Below, piece after piece: positions 46,493 through 55,452 of a stretch of DNA of 64,000 nucleotides. This DNA is from Marinicella sediminis. Its GTDB lineage: Bacteria; Pseudomonadota; Gammaproteobacteria; Xanthomonadales; Marinicellaceae. How positions within the stretch are numbered: the stretch's first letter is position 1; every line of letters begins with the position of its first letter. Below the pieces are notes generated by a model. It made no database searches. It was given only the letters and a program-made list of their open reading frames with translations, and was not told the DNA's origin. The stretch spans positions 1 through 64,000 of the forward strand of contig NZ_MVBD01000003.1 in the NCBI RefSeq assembly GCF_002000055.1, written 5' to 3'. The position numbers and the translations under genes were made by a program.

Positions 46493-46902
46493 CAGCCTGC
46501 TCCTACTTCTTTTTCTGTGGCCACACCGACGTCTGATGCCCCGGCCAAACGGGCCTGGTCAACCACTTCAACGAGTTTGCCCGAAGGCACGTTTTCATCC
46601 GTGACCACCAACACCGATTTTTGTGTTTTGGTTTTCAATAAGTCCCTGAGTCTGGATTGGATCACCCATGAGCGGATACTTTCGCCATCCAGATACACTT
46701 CACCGGCGTTGTCGATGTATAAGCGCACCGCTTTGGTTGAAGCCGTGCTTGAACTGGATGCCGCCGGACGCTCCAGGTCGAGTTTCATGTCTTTGACAAA
46801 AGTGGTGCTGACCATAAAAAAAATCAGCAATATAAACACCATGTCAATCAATGGCGAGATGTTCAGGTCCTGGACCGTTTCTTTGCTTTCGCGGTATCTC
46901 AT
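46492..46902 (-). CDS. exbD: ExbD-like biopolymer transport protein
   Basis: The 136-residue protein has one membrane helix (about 20-36) preceded by LNISPLID, where D20 corresponds to the essential proton-carrying Asp of ExbD. The C-terminal periplasmic domain (KAVRLYIDNAGEVYLDG; LVVTDENVPSGKLVEVVDQARLAGASDVGVATE) is typical. It overlaps tonB and lies 10 bases after exbB. Confidence 0.93.
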   Translation of the reverse strand: MRYRESKETVQDLNISPLIDMVFILLIFFMVSTTFVKDMKLDLERPAASSSSTASTKAVRLYIDNAGEVYLDGESIRSWVIQSRLRDLLKTKTQKSVLVVTDENVPSGKLVEVVDQARLAGASDVGVATEKEVGAG

Positions 46903-46912
46903 TGTGTTGTCC

Positions 46913-47518
46913 TCAATCGGTTTCGTAGCCGGGAATCGGGCTGCACAGGTAGTCTTTGAGCTGTGCCATTTCGATTTCCAGTTGTTTTTGTTTTTTGTCC
47001 AGAATGCCGTTCACAATCAAGCCCGGTATGGAAACGGCCAGACCCATCTGGGTGGTGATCAGGGCCTGAGAAATGCCCCCGGCAATGCCGCCTGACTGAG
47101 AAAACAGTGACATGTCTCCCAATGAGTCAAATGTTTCAATCATGCCCGATACAGTGCCCAACAGCCCAAGCAATGGTGCCACCAGTACAATGGTGGTGAT
47201 CAGCACTTTGTATTTGCGGATTTCATTGGCTTCTTCAGCGAAGGCATCATCCAGATAGCGCCGCAGATCGGGCAGTGCCTGGGCCCGCAGCTTCATGCCT
47301 TTGTGCAACACCCTGACCAGTACGCCCTGATTACTCGGTAAGATGCCTTTCAGGTAACGAAAAACCATGGTTCGGGTACTGCGGACCGAACCCCTGCGCA
47401 GCGCCATCATGCGATATCCGAGGGTCCACCACAACACCAGTGTGGCAATGATCAAAGGCGGCATCACATAGCCGCCTGAAGAAAAGTAGCCCAGCAGTTG
47501 TTGGCTCAAGTCATTCAT
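46913..47518 (-). CDS. exbB: ExbB-like proton channel (short form)
   Basis: The 201-residue MotA/TolQ/ExbB channel has three membrane helices, the first at YVMPPLIIATLVLWWTLGY. APLLGLLGTVSGMIETFDSL and GISQALITTQMGLAVSIPGLIVNGIL are the paired pore helices of the family. It forms the ExbB-ExbD proton channel. It starts 2 bases after the stop of the larger channel gene upstream. Confidence 0.93.
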   Translation of the reverse strand: MNDLSQQLLGYFSSGGYVMPPLIIATLVLWWTLGYRMMALRRGSVRSTRTMVFRYLKGILPSNQGVLVRVLHKGMKLRAQALPDLRRYLDDAFAEEANEIRKYKVLITTIVLVAPLLGLLGTVSGMIETFDSLGDMSLFSQSGGIAGGISQALITTQMGLAVSIPGLIVNGILDKKQKQLEIEMAQLKDYLCSPIPGYETD

Positions 47519-47520
47519 GA

Positions 47521-48909
47521 TCAGCCAAATACTTTTTTGTAAACATTGATTGCCCGCAATGCGGCTTTTTCCATGTCGTCCTTGATGCGTTCAGCCCAAC
47601 CAGACAGGATGTTGCCGAACAACAAGGCCGGGATGGCCACAGCCAGCCCCACTTCAGTGGTCACCAGGGCTATGGAAATTCCGCTGGACAACAGTTTGGG
47701 ATCACCAGTACCAAATTCAGTGATGATGTCAAAAGTCGAGATCATGCCGGTTACAGTTCCCAAAAGACCCAGTAGAGGAGCCACGGTGGCGATCACGATG
47801 ATCAGTGAACCAAAACGGTTCAATTGACTGGATTCATGTAGAATCGATTCAGAAACAATGTCTTCGATGTGTTCCCGGTCACGCTCAATGTTGCGCAAGG
47901 CCGACAACAACACCCGCGAACTTGAGCTGGACTCCTGGTGAGCCAGTTTTATCGCACCCTCTACATCACGGTTTTCAATTTGTGTCACCACGCCGCCGAG
48001 CAGTTTTTCGGTACTGGCTGATGCACGGTTCAAGAAGAACACCCGCAACACAATGAGTAACAGGGCGAAAGCACCGAGGCCGGCGATGATCCAGGCAATG
48101 AGACCTCCTGAATTGATCACACTGATGATGGTTTTTTGTTCACGTTCCTCGATGGCTTTCAACGCAGACTCATAGAGAAAAATAGGTAACAGGCCTGCAG
48201 ACTGTCCATTGAAAATGCCAGCTGCAGCTTCAGGGTCACTGTCCTGCCAGACTTTGAATTGTTGCTCCCCAGCAGGCGCCAGAACGCCGGAACCCTGGGG
48301 GCTGTTGCCATAGGATGCGATGCTGCCGACCTGGATGATCTGGCCATTGACAGCTGTACCGTCAGTCAAAAAGAATTGACCCGGTTGACGCGTGATGCTG
48401 GCTTGCTGATCCAGGTGATCTGTGGCCAAACCCACCAGCGTATTGATCTTATCCAATTCTGTCAGGGCTGGTTCAGCAGCCGGTTCAAACCCACTGAAAC
48501 CATGTTCAGTCATGGTGGATTGCGCCTGAATGATGGTTGATTCAATCAATCCCTGATTGTCCTGCGCTGATTCTGAATGACGTTGGATCTGGTAGATATC
48601 GTCTTCCAACTCACTGGCGGTTGATTCAGCTGCCAGCAATTGATTTTCCAGTTGTGAAATCATTGATTCAATGCGGCGTTTTTCAACTGCTGAATTTTGT
48701 TTGTACTCTGCCAGCCGGCGGGTGATGTTGTTCACCTGAGCGGTCAGAAAAGCATGTTCCTTTTTATAAGCCAGCAGCAGATCTTGCCTGGCTTGAACAG
48801 GATCAGCCTGAGGTACAGGTGGCTGCGTTGTGGTGGCAGCTTGTTCTGTATCCTGCGCCATCACCCAGGGGCACATCAGCAGGCAAATGATGATTGATAT
48901 TTTTTTCAT
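47521..48909 (-). CDS. Long MotA/TolQ/ExbB channel, TtpC-like
   Basis: The 462-residue protein has a signal-like N-terminus (ISIIICLLMCPWVMA) and a long periplasmic coiled-coil (about 40-120, rich in Glu/Gln/Leu). A Gly/Leu-rich domain leads to a C-terminal MotA/TolQ/ExbB channel (from about 265: GGLIAWIIAGLGAFALLLIVLRVFF; APLLGLLGTVTGMISTFD; LVTTEVGLAVAIPALLFGNIL). This is the architecture of Vibrio TtpC, a fourth component of TonB2 systems. It is the second proton channel in this operon. Confidence 0.9.
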   Translation of the reverse strand: MKKISIIICLLMCPWVMAQDTEQAATTTQPPVPQADPVQARQDLLLAYKKEHAFLTAQVNNITRRLAEYKQNSAVEKRRIESMISQLENQLLAAESTASELEDDIYQIQRHSESAQDNQGLIESTIIQAQSTMTEHGFSGFEPAAEPALTELDKINTLVGLATDHLDQQASITRQPGQFFLTDGTAVNGQIIQVGSIASYGNSPQGSGVLAPAGEQQFKVWQDSDPEAAAGIFNGQSAGLLPIFLYESALKAIEEREQKTIISVINSGGLIAWIIAGLGAFALLLIVLRVFFLNRASASTEKLLGGVVTQIENRDVEGAIKLAHQESSSSSRVLLSALRNIERDREHIEDIVSESILHESSQLNRFGSLIIVIATVAPLLGLLGTVTGMISTFDIITEFGTGDPKLLSSGISIALVTTEVGLAVAIPALLFGNILSGWAERIKDDMEKAALRAINVYKKVFG

Positions 48910-48923
48910 GATGTATCCTCAGT

Positions 48924-49742
48924 TTATCCTTGGGTCTGCAGGTTAAGCGGTAAAGTGAAATACCCTTGTCTGATTTGTTTTTTCAGGGAATCAAATAAAA
49001 TGGCCACCGCTTGTGCCTGCGTGTCATCAGCAAGTAACTCAAAACGCCACTGGTTGTTGCTCCTGATTGCCTGGCCGTACCGGTCATCCCGGGTTTTGAA
49101 ATACATCAACACCGTGCCGAGTTTGGCCACATCAACCAAAACCTGTTCACCATTCAGCTCAATGGTTTGTGAATAAACGGCATTTTCCCGGGCCAAACGC
49201 ATTTCATCTTCCAGAAAAGCCCACAAGCGATTGATGGCATGTTGAGCGGTGATTTTGCGGCCTTGCAGGTCGCGGGTGATGTCATCAACGACACTGCTGC
49301 GTTCCTGATATTTGAAGGGAATACCTGTGACGATGCCTTGTTGAATGTCGTTGGCCATGGCCAGGACATCAGGAATCATTTGCTCAGAATCAGCACCCAG
49401 GTCTTTGATTTTTTCCTGCAGATCAATCATTTCAGCCTGAGACTGTTTGATCTGCAATTGTTTGCGGTCGATGTTGGCTTCCAGCTCTGTTTTGCGTGTA
49501 TTCAGATAACTCATTGACTGTGTATGTTCTGCTTTGAGGATTTGCAGTTCTGCCTGCAGGTCTTCAACCTGGCCACGCAGTTGAATCAGGTTTTCAACGA
49601 TTTCATCGGTGTTTTCCTGAGCCATGACTTGTTGACCTGTACATGCACAACACAGGATCAATGACCATTTCTTTAAGGACTGGGTCACCGGATTGTGGGC
49701 CCGGTGAAAGGTGATTTGGCGTGACATAAGTAAAGCACTCAA
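48924..49742 (-). CDS. DUF3450 periplasmic coiled-coil protein
   Basis: The 272-residue protein has a signal peptide ending VMA-QENTDE. The first half is a long coiled-coil (about 45-125: LIQLRGQVEDLQAELQILKAEH). The second half holds IPDVLAMANDIQQGIVTGIPFKYQER and GEQVLVDVAKLGTVLMYFKTRDDRYG, hallmarks of DUF3450. ATG 49742 and 49727 are both possible. It is the first gene of the Ton operon and probably joins the TtpC-type channel coiled-coil in the periplasm. Confidence 0.9.
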   Translation of the reverse strand: MSALLMSRQITFHRAHNPVTQSLKKWSLILCCACTGQQVMAQENTDEIVENLIQLRGQVEDLQAELQILKAEHTQSMSYLNTRKTELEANIDRKQLQIKQSQAEMIDLQEKIKDLGADSEQMIPDVLAMANDIQQGIVTGIPFKYQERSSVVDDITRDLQGRKITAQHAINRLWAFLEDEMRLARENAVYSQTIELNGEQVLVDVAKLGTVLMYFKTRDDRYGQAIRSNNQWRFELLADDTQAQAVAILFDSLKKQIRQGYFTLPLNLQTQG

Positions 49743-49842
49743 CTGTAAGAATGCGGCAAATTTTAAGAACCTTATGTGACAGAATGGTTACCGAAACCAC
49801 GATAAATTAAAATTCCCATATATATAAGGAGTGAAATCGGTC

Positions 49843-49898
49843 GTGTCATAAAAACTTCATAAAACAGTCACTTAACTGAAACAACCGGGCTCTAGAAT
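49843..49898 (+). promoter_or_regulatory. Putative Pho box and promoter
   Basis: Four 7-mers sit on an exact 11-bp pitch: GTGTCAT (49843), ACTTCAT (49854), CAGTCAC (49865) and CTGAAAC (49876), separated by AAAA, AAAA and TTAA. The first two, with A-rich 4-bp gaps, match the Pho-box plan (CTGTCAT-N4-CTGTCAT) best. TAGAAT (49893-49898) begins 10 bp after the fourth unit, the usual place for the -10 in PhoB promoters. The divergent Ton operon side has one CTGTCAC (complement of 49776-49782) but weaker repeats. Confidence 0.65.
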
Positions 49899-49917
49899 TT
49901 CGGTTTTTTGAAATTCT
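49894..49917. other. Perfect inverted repeat at the start of the beta-helix mRNA
   Basis: AGAATTTC and GAAATTCT (8 bp each, 8-nt spacer of GGTTTTTT) lie just before the AGAGG ribosome site. It is either an operator or a 5' mRNA stem that could shield translation; it overlaps the proposed -10. Confidence 0.5.
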
Positions 49918-49934
49918 TGACAGAGGTATTTAAC

Positions 49935-51683
49935 ATGAAATTGGGTAACTTAAGAGCTGCCATTCTGGGTGGTGTTATGTTGACAGGATCGGCATCAGCG
50001 ATCAATGTAGATGGTTTGTTTGAAGGTCAGTGGTATCGTGGCGACCAGGACAATGGAACGGGTTGGCAGATGGATTACATCAAAACCGGTCCGGAAGCAG
50101 GTGTGTTCTTTGTCACCGGTTTTTTATTCAATGACGACAATGACCCAACCTGGGTAGGTGGTCAGGCCTCAGTGGTGGCAGGTCAGTCCACCCTGGATTT
50201 CGCGCTGTATGAAGTCACTGGCGGATCATTTGATACCGACACCACCAGAGACTTACAACCCATTGGTGACATGACTTTTGAAGTGAATAACTGTCGCAGC
50301 ATTTCGGCCACCATCAGCAACATGAGCAGCCAATTCATTTCGGCCACAAATGCACAGTTTGAACTGTCTCCAATTGATGAAATCGCGGGTACCCCAAGGG
50401 ATGCATCTGTGTGTCCATTCCAAACCACTTTCTCAGGCTGTCCTGCATTTGCCACTGAAACCGCACAACCCAAAACCTGTGCGGTGAGCGGTACTTTGAC
50501 GGGTGATGTGACTTTCACCAACGACACCAACTGGGTGTTGCAAGGTGGTGTGTTCGTCGGTGAAGACGGCGGTACCGCTGGTAACCTGACCATTGAGCCA
50601 GGTACCCGTGTGCTGGGTGTGACCGGTAATGACTTCCTGGCCGTTCAACGTGGTTCCAAAATCTTTGCTGAAGGCACGCCAACAGCGCCCATCGTATTCA
50701 CCGGTCCTTTTGCAGCCAATGATCCGGCTGCCGGTGCCGGTAACTGGGGTGGTCTGGTGATCAATGGTCGTGCCCCGATCAACATTTGTGGCGACGAAGT
50801 ACCTTTCGAGCAATGTGAAGACGTGGGTGAGGGCAGCTCAGGAAACTTCGGTGGTAACCTGCCGAATGATTCCAGTGGTGTACTGAAATACGTGCGTGTT
50901 CAATTCGGTGGTTTCCGGATTAATGACGAAGACGAGTTGAATGGCATTGCTTTCCAGGCTGTGGGTTCGGGTACTGTGGTTGACCACGTACAGGTTCACG
51001 CCAACGAAGACGATGGTGTTGAGTTCTTTGGTGGTACCGTGAATGCCAAACATCTGGTATTGACTGGCATCAAAGATGATTCTCTGGACTGGACCCACGG
51101 TTGGACCGGTAACGTTCAATACGTGGTGGTTAAGCAGGATCCGGATGCAGCGGCTGATAAAGAGCGTGGCATCGAAGCGGATAACTTCGAAGACAACAAT
51201 GATGCGTCACCTCGATCTAATCCAGTGATCGCCAATGCCACTTTCATCGGTGGTCCGTCTGACAACAAAACCACCACCGGTATGGTGTTGCGTCGTGGTA
51301 CCGGTGCCAACTTCACTCATACCATTGTGACAGGTTTTGAGAAATGCCTGGACCTGGATTCAGACGCTACTTTTGCGGCGGCTGGTACGCCCACCAACCT
51401 CAGTGGTAGCCTGACCATGGAAAACACCATCATCAGCTGTGCGCAAAATTTTGAAGAAGAAGCGGGTGATGCATTCACTGTGCAGGCTTTCTTTGAAGCA
51501 CAAACCGGTAACCTGGTGGCCAACCCACAATTGGACGGTATTTATCCTACGGCCAATACACCAGCGGTTGAAGCAATGAATCCTGAGCAGTTTGGTGCGT
51601 TCTTTGACAAAACCAACTATGCTGGTGCTTTCAAGTCACAAGCACAAGATTGGACGGCTGGCTGGACTGAGTTCCTTGATTGA
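49935..51683 (+). CDS. Large secreted beta-helix-type protein divergent from the Ton operon
   Basis: The protein has about 582 residues from ATG 49935 (AGAGG upstream). The signal peptide is MKLGNLRAAILGGVMLTGSASA. A first domain (about 25-170: GLFEGQWYRGDQDNGTGWQMDYI) leads to a long right-handed parallel beta-helix-like region with rung motifs NWGGLVINGRAP, VLKYVRVQFGGF, VVDHVQVHANEDDGVEFFGG and SLDWTHGWTGNVQYVVVKQ. At least eight Cys may form disulfides. Acidic Asp/Glu clusters may bind Ca. No lipobox is seen. It is under the putative Pho box and may be the partner or cargo of the adjacent Ton system. Confidence 0.85.
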   Translation: MKLGNLRAAILGGVMLTGSASAINVDGLFEGQWYRGDQDNGTGWQMDYIKTGPEAGVFFVTGFLFNDDNDPTWVGGQASVVAGQSTLDFALYEVTGGSFDTDTTRDLQPIGDMTFEVNNCRSISATISNMSSQFISATNAQFELSPIDEIAGTPRDASVCPFQTTFSGCPAFATETAQPKTCAVSGTLTGDVTFTNDTNWVLQGGVFVGEDGGTAGNLTIEPGTRVLGVTGNDFLAVQRGSKIFAEGTPTAPIVFTGPFAANDPAAGAGNWGGLVINGRAPINICGDEVPFEQCEDVGEGSSGNFGGNLPNDSSGVLKYVRVQFGGFRINDEDELNGIAFQAVGSGTVVDHVQVHANEDDGVEFFGGTVNAKHLVLTGIKDDSLDWTHGWTGNVQYVVVKQDPDAAADKERGIEADNFEDNNDASPRSNPVIANATFIGGPSDNKTTTGMVLRRGTGANFTHTIVTGFEKCLDLDSDATFAAAGTPTNLSGSLTMENTIISCAQNFEEEAGDAFTVQAFFEAQTGNLVANPQLDGIYPTANTPAVEAMNPEQFGAFFDKTNYAGAFKSQAQDWTAGWTEFLD

Positions 51684-51710
51684 ACATCAGTCACCCGGTG
51701 AACCCATTGA

Positions 51711-51736
51711 AAAGGCACCTGCGGGTGCCTTTTTTT
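51711..51736 (+). terminator. Rho-independent terminator of the beta-helix gene
   Basis: AGGCACC/GGTGCCT with a four-base loop and seven U residues lies about 30 bases after the stop at 51683. Confidence 0.9.
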
Positions 51737-51815
51737 GTGTCTGCAGAGATCAGTGGAATGATTTAACAAAAAATATGCATTCATTTTGATATAAATGGAC
51801 TTATTTGGGAGCGAA

Positions 51816-52244
51816 ATGATGAAAACTTTAATGACCATGGTGATGGTTTTGCTATTGGCCGCCTGCCAGGGCAACACCAGCAAACGCCCTGATTTTCAGG
51901 CTTATATAGCTGATCAAGGCTTGCTGGCCAAAAAACGAGTGCAACAGTTTCGTTTTCAGGGCTGGCAACCACTGGATGACCGGCACCTGATTTTACGATC
52001 CTCACAACAACGCAGTTACCTGATCCGCCTGATGTCGGTGTGCACTGAACTGCCGTTTGCGCAAAACATATTGTTGAAACAGGATTTCAGTACCGTGCTC
52101 AATGCCAAGTTCGATTCCATTCAGGTGCCTGGACAGTTCAGCCAGGAATGCACCATTGACTCAATTTATGAGTTGGACAAAGCGCAGAAAAAAGCCTTGC
52201 TTGATTTTGCTGACCGCAAAGAAAGCAACCGACCAACTGAATGA
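51816..52244 (+). CDS. DUF6491-like lipoprotein
   Basis: The protein has about 142 residues with lipobox LAAC-Q after MKTLMTMVMVLLL. GGGAGCG precedes two ATGs at 51816/51819. The mature part (RFQGWQPLDDRHLILRSSQQRSYLIRLMSVCTEL; CTIDSIYELD) looks like the DUF6491 family of small envelope lipoproteins common in Lysobacterales. The function is unknown. It overlaps the next gene by 4 bases. Confidence 0.75.
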   Translation: MMKTLMTMVMVLLLAACQGNTSKRPDFQAYIADQGLLAKKRVQQFRFQGWQPLDDRHLILRSSQQRSYLIRLMSVCTELPFAQNILLKQDFSTVLNAKFDSIQVPGQFSQECTIDSIYELDKAQKKALLDFADRKESNRPTE

Positions 52245-52699
52245 TGCGACCATTCATTTGGGCGATGCTGGTGGTGATGATACCTTCAGCAAAGGCAGCT
52301 GATTGCACCCGTTTGAGCCAACTGGATTGGTTGCTCGGCCTGTGGCAGATGGATGGGCCCAACAGCCAGGTGGCAGAACACTGGCAACAGGTCAGTGACG
52401 TCAGCTTCGAGGGCAGAGGGACCACCACCAGCAAACAGCACCCTGGTCAGACCACTTCAGAAACCATGCGCCTGGTGGAAATGTCCGGAGAGGTGTTTTT
52501 TTTGGCCAAAGTGCCCAACAACCATTTACCGATTGCCTTTGCCGCTCATTCCTGTGAGCCGGGCAGGGTGGTGTTCAGCAATGAAGGTCATGATTTTCCG
52601 CAGTTTTTGGCGTATCAGATGACTGCGGATGGTGTTCTTAACGTGCAAGTCAGTTCACGAAGTAACCCCGGATTTGTATTGAACTATGCCAGGCAATGA
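52241..52699 (+). CDS. DUF6265-like secreted protein
   Basis: The 152-residue precursor has a signal peptide ending AKA-ADC. The domain begins LDWLLGLWQMDGPNSQVAEHWQQ and continues MRLVEMSGEVFFLAKVPNN and VVFSNEGHDFPQFLAYQ, matching the DUF6265 lipocalin-like pattern. It is translationally coupled to the lipoprotein gene. A ligand-binding role is inferred only from the fold. Confidence 0.75.
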   Translation: MMRPFIWAMLVVMIPSAKAADCTRLSQLDWLLGLWQMDGPNSQVAEHWQQVSDVSFEGRGTTTSKQHPGQTTSETMRLVEMSGEVFFLAKVPNNHLPIAFAAHSCEPGRVVFSNEGHDFPQFLAYQMTADGVLNVQVSSRSNPGFVLNYARQ

Positions 52700-52767
52700 G
52701 CTCAGGAGTTGATCGGTAGACCGGACTGCGGTAACCTGAAGCTTATTGAAATTATGTGGGGCATCTC

Positions 52768-53331
52768 ATGACTTTGATATTTGCTGGCTTGTTGTTATGG
52801 ACCTTGGTTCACTGGACCCCTGCGCTGTTCCCAGGTATCAAAACGCGATGGAAAAATACCCTGGGGCCTGGGGCTTATCAGGGCAGTTTTGCGTTGTTGA
52901 TCATCAGCGCACTGGTGTTGATTGTGCTGGGTTGGCGCAGCACGCCACCTGAGCATGTATATCAGCCGATGTTGTCATGGCGTCATCCGGCCATGGGTTT
53001 GGTGGTTGTTGGGTTTATTCTGATGGGTGCCGCCAACTACGCTTCCCGTCTGAAAGCCTGGTTACGGCATCCACAACTGACTGGTTTCATGCTGTGGGCT
53101 ACTGCTCATTTGTTGCTCAATGGTGATCATAAATCGGTGTTGGTATTCAGTTGGATGCTGTTGTGGGCCGGATCGGAAATCCTGTTGATCAATCGCCGTG
53201 ACGGACGTTGGCAGGCACCTGAAGTGGTCAGCTGGCCCAAAGAAATCCTTGGGGTGCTGGTCAGTCTGGGGGTGGTGGCGTTGGTGGTCTGGTTGCATCC
53301 ATACTTGTCTGGCAGGCATGTGGTTTTGTGA
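52768..53331 (+). CDS. NnrU-family membrane protein
   Basis: The protein has about 187 residues with five membrane helices. HPQLTGFMLWATAHLLLNGD is the signature of NnrU/isoprenoid-oxidase-like proteins. ATG 52768 is favoured over GTG 52756. In denitrifiers NnrU assists nitric oxide respiration, but most relatives lack that context, and no denitrification genes are visible here. Confidence 0.85.
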   Translation: MTLIFAGLLLWTLVHWTPALFPGIKTRWKNTLGPGAYQGSFALLIISALVLIVLGWRSTPPEHVYQPMLSWRHPAMGLVVVGFILMGAANYASRLKAWLRHPQLTGFMLWATAHLLLNGDHKSVLVFSWMLLWAGSEILLINRRDGRWQAPEVVSWPKEILGVLVSLGVVALVVWLHPYLSGRHVVL

Positions 53332-53397
53332 ATAAGGTTTAACTTTCGTTCAGTCATCTTGTGGTAGCATGCAGTCAACTCAAATACTAAGCTGAAC

Positions 53398-53925
53398 ATG
53401 AAAAACACCATTTTTTGCCTGTTACTGGCCCTGCCTCTGGCTGGATTGGCCAAATCAGCCCAGGAGATCAACATCCTGGCCGATGCCACCCTGGAACGTT
53501 TTGCTGAAGAAATCACCGGTGGACAGCGGTTTCTCAATGAAGCCGCTGCGGTATTGGTGTTCCCGCAGGTGCTCAAAGCCGGTTTTGGCATTGGTGGAGA
53601 ATATGGAGAAGGGGTGTTGCGACAAGGTGGTCAAAACGTGGCTTATTACAGCACTGCTGCGGCCTCCATCGGTTTTCAGGCCGGTGCTCAATCAAAAGCA
53701 GTGGTGGTGGTCTTCATGAATCAGCAGGCATTGACCGACTTTCGTGGTAAAAAGGGCTGGAAAGCCGGGGTCGATGGTTCTGTGGCAGTGATCAAATGGG
53801 GTGTGGGAGAAGACATCAACACGCTGGACATCAAAGACCCGGTGGTCGGGTTTGTATTCAGTAACAAAGGTCTGATGTTTAACCTCACCCTGGAAGGTTC
53901 CAAGTTCACCGAAATCAGTCGCTGA
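53398..53925 (+). CDS. SYLF-domain (Ysc84-like) lipid-binding protein
   Basis: The 175-residue precursor has a signal peptide ending GLAKS. The SYLF domain is clear: AAAVLVFPQVLKAGFGIGGEYGEGVLR, YYSTAAASIGFQAGAQSKAVVVVFM and KGWKAGVDGSVAVI. Such bacterial proteins are periplasmic, and some relatives bind phosphoinositides or actin in eukaryotes. It overlaps nothing and is convergent with the amidohydrolase gene. Confidence 0.9.
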   Translation: MKNTIFCLLLALPLAGLAKSAQEINILADATLERFAEEITGGQRFLNEAAAVLVFPQVLKAGFGIGGEYGEGVLRQGGQNVAYYSTAAASIGFQAGAQSKAVVVVFMNQQALTDFRGKKGWKAGVDGSVAVIKWGVGEDINTLDIKDPVVGFVFSNKGLMFNLTLEGSKFTEISR

Positions 53926-53930
53926 CCTGC

Positions 53931-55196
53931 TTAGGGTTGTTTATATACCCGGCCACCCTTCATCACGAAACGCACGTCTTTCAAGATCGTCATGTCGTTC
54001 AAAGGATCTCCGCTGACGGCAATCAGGTCGGCCAGCAAGCCGGCCTTGATTTCACCGCGGTCTTCCACTCCCAGCAATTCAGCCGGATGGATGGTCGCCG
54101 AGCGAATGGCTTGTATGGCACTCATGCCCTGGGCCATCATGGCTGACAGTTCATAGGCGTTTTCGCCGTGGGGTATTAATGGTGAATCGGTACCCAAAGA
54201 TATTTTGACCCCGGCTTTGATGGCTTTGCTGAGGTTATCCTTGGCCAGTGGTAACACGTATTTGGCTTTGGCGGCGATTTTCGGATCATTGTTGTCGATG
54301 CCCTGCATCACGTAATCCACCAGTCCGGTGGTCGGCACCAGATGTACGTTGTGTTTTTTCATCAGTTTGATGCCCTCGGCATCCAGCAGTGAGCCATGTT
54401 CAATGGAATGCACCCCGGCCTGGATCGCTGCTTTGATCCCTTCGGCACCATGGGCATGGGCGGCCACCCGCAAGTGATGACGTTCAGCTTCCTCGACAAT
54501 GGTGCGCATCTCTTCATCACTCAGTTGCTGCGCGCCGACCGAATCTTCCAGTGACATGACCCCGGCGGTGGCGTGGATTTTGATCACTTTGGCACCGTGT
54601 TTTATTTGATAGCGCACCGCTTCAATGGCGTCAATCGGCCCATTGATAATGCCATGTTTGGGCTCGGGTTCAAACAGGTTTTCGGACAGTCCCAGTGATA
54701 AATCGCCATGGCCACCTGATATGCTGATCATGTGTCCGGCCGGAACCACCCGAGGTGAGACAATCCAACCCGCCTGTTCGGCCTCGGACAAAGCTGCACC
54801 AATCAGTTCGCCGGTGATGTGGACCTGGCCAACATTGCGCACCGTGGTGAACCCTGCGAGCAGGGTTTTTTCAGCGTTTTTAGCGGCCCGGATGGCACCT
54901 TTACTGGCACTTTCACCAGTGATGATGTTGCCAAAGCCGTTGTTGTAATCCAGGTCCAGGTGGGTGTGCATGTCCATCAGGCCGGGCAACAACCGATGCT
55001 CACCCAGGTCGATGGTGGTTGCCACATCCGGCACTTGATCCGGGTTAATGGCTTGAATCTGTTCCCCCGCAATCACCAATACTGCCGGACTGACCCAGTT
55101 ACCGGAGCGCACATCCAGATAAGCTTTGGCTTTCAGCACCGTGGTTTCAGCCTGTACCCAGGAACAACACAACATCAATAAACACACCCTGATCAT
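53931..55196 (-). CDS. Secreted amidohydrolase, imidazolonepropionase/prolidase-like
   Basis: The 421-residue precursor has a signal peptide ending VQA-ET. The metal site is seen as HTH (77-79), K206 in VIKIHA, H247 (AAHAHG), H267 (SIEHGS) and D337 (LGTDSPL). Relatives are periplasmic Xaa-Pro dipeptidases or imidazolone-like hydrolases with Zn. The carboxylated Lys suggests a binuclear site. The substrate is not predictable. The gene ends 5 bases from the SYLF gene in convergent orientation. Confidence 0.87.
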   Translation of the reverse strand: MIRVCLLMLCCSWVQAETTVLKAKAYLDVRSGNWVSPAVLVIAGEQIQAINPDQVPDVATTIDLGEHRLLPGLMDMHTHLDLDYNNGFGNIITGESASKGAIRAAKNAEKTLLAGFTTVRNVGQVHITGELIGAALSEAEQAGWIVSPRVVPAGHMISISGGHGDLSLGLSENLFEPEPKHGIINGPIDAIEAVRYQIKHGAKVIKIHATAGVMSLEDSVGAQQLSDEEMRTIVEEAERHHLRVAAHAHGAEGIKAAIQAGVHSIEHGSLLDAEGIKLMKKHNVHLVPTTGLVDYVMQGIDNNDPKIAAKAKYVLPLAKDNLSKAIKAGVKISLGTDSPLIPHGENAYELSAMMAQGMSAIQAIRSATIHPAELLGVEDRGEIKAGLLADLIAVSGDPLNDMTILKDVRFVMKGGRVYKQP

Positions 55197-55452
55197 CAGT
55201 CACCTTCTTCTATATTTGTTTGATTCGTTTCATCATAACACGCCTGAAACGCAGTTCAAGGTTGTCTTCATGACTGGAGGTCAGTGGTTCATCTACAGGG
55301 GTGTTTTTCAATCTGCTGGCCAGCTTGGGGAGATCTCTCGGCTGTGTGCGCGATGACAAAACAGTGTTTGCTTTCTGATTTTATGCAATCATATTTTTGA
55401 TCCTGAACTGAATCATGGATAATGGTTGTTCCAAATTACTTCTGAAGATGAC

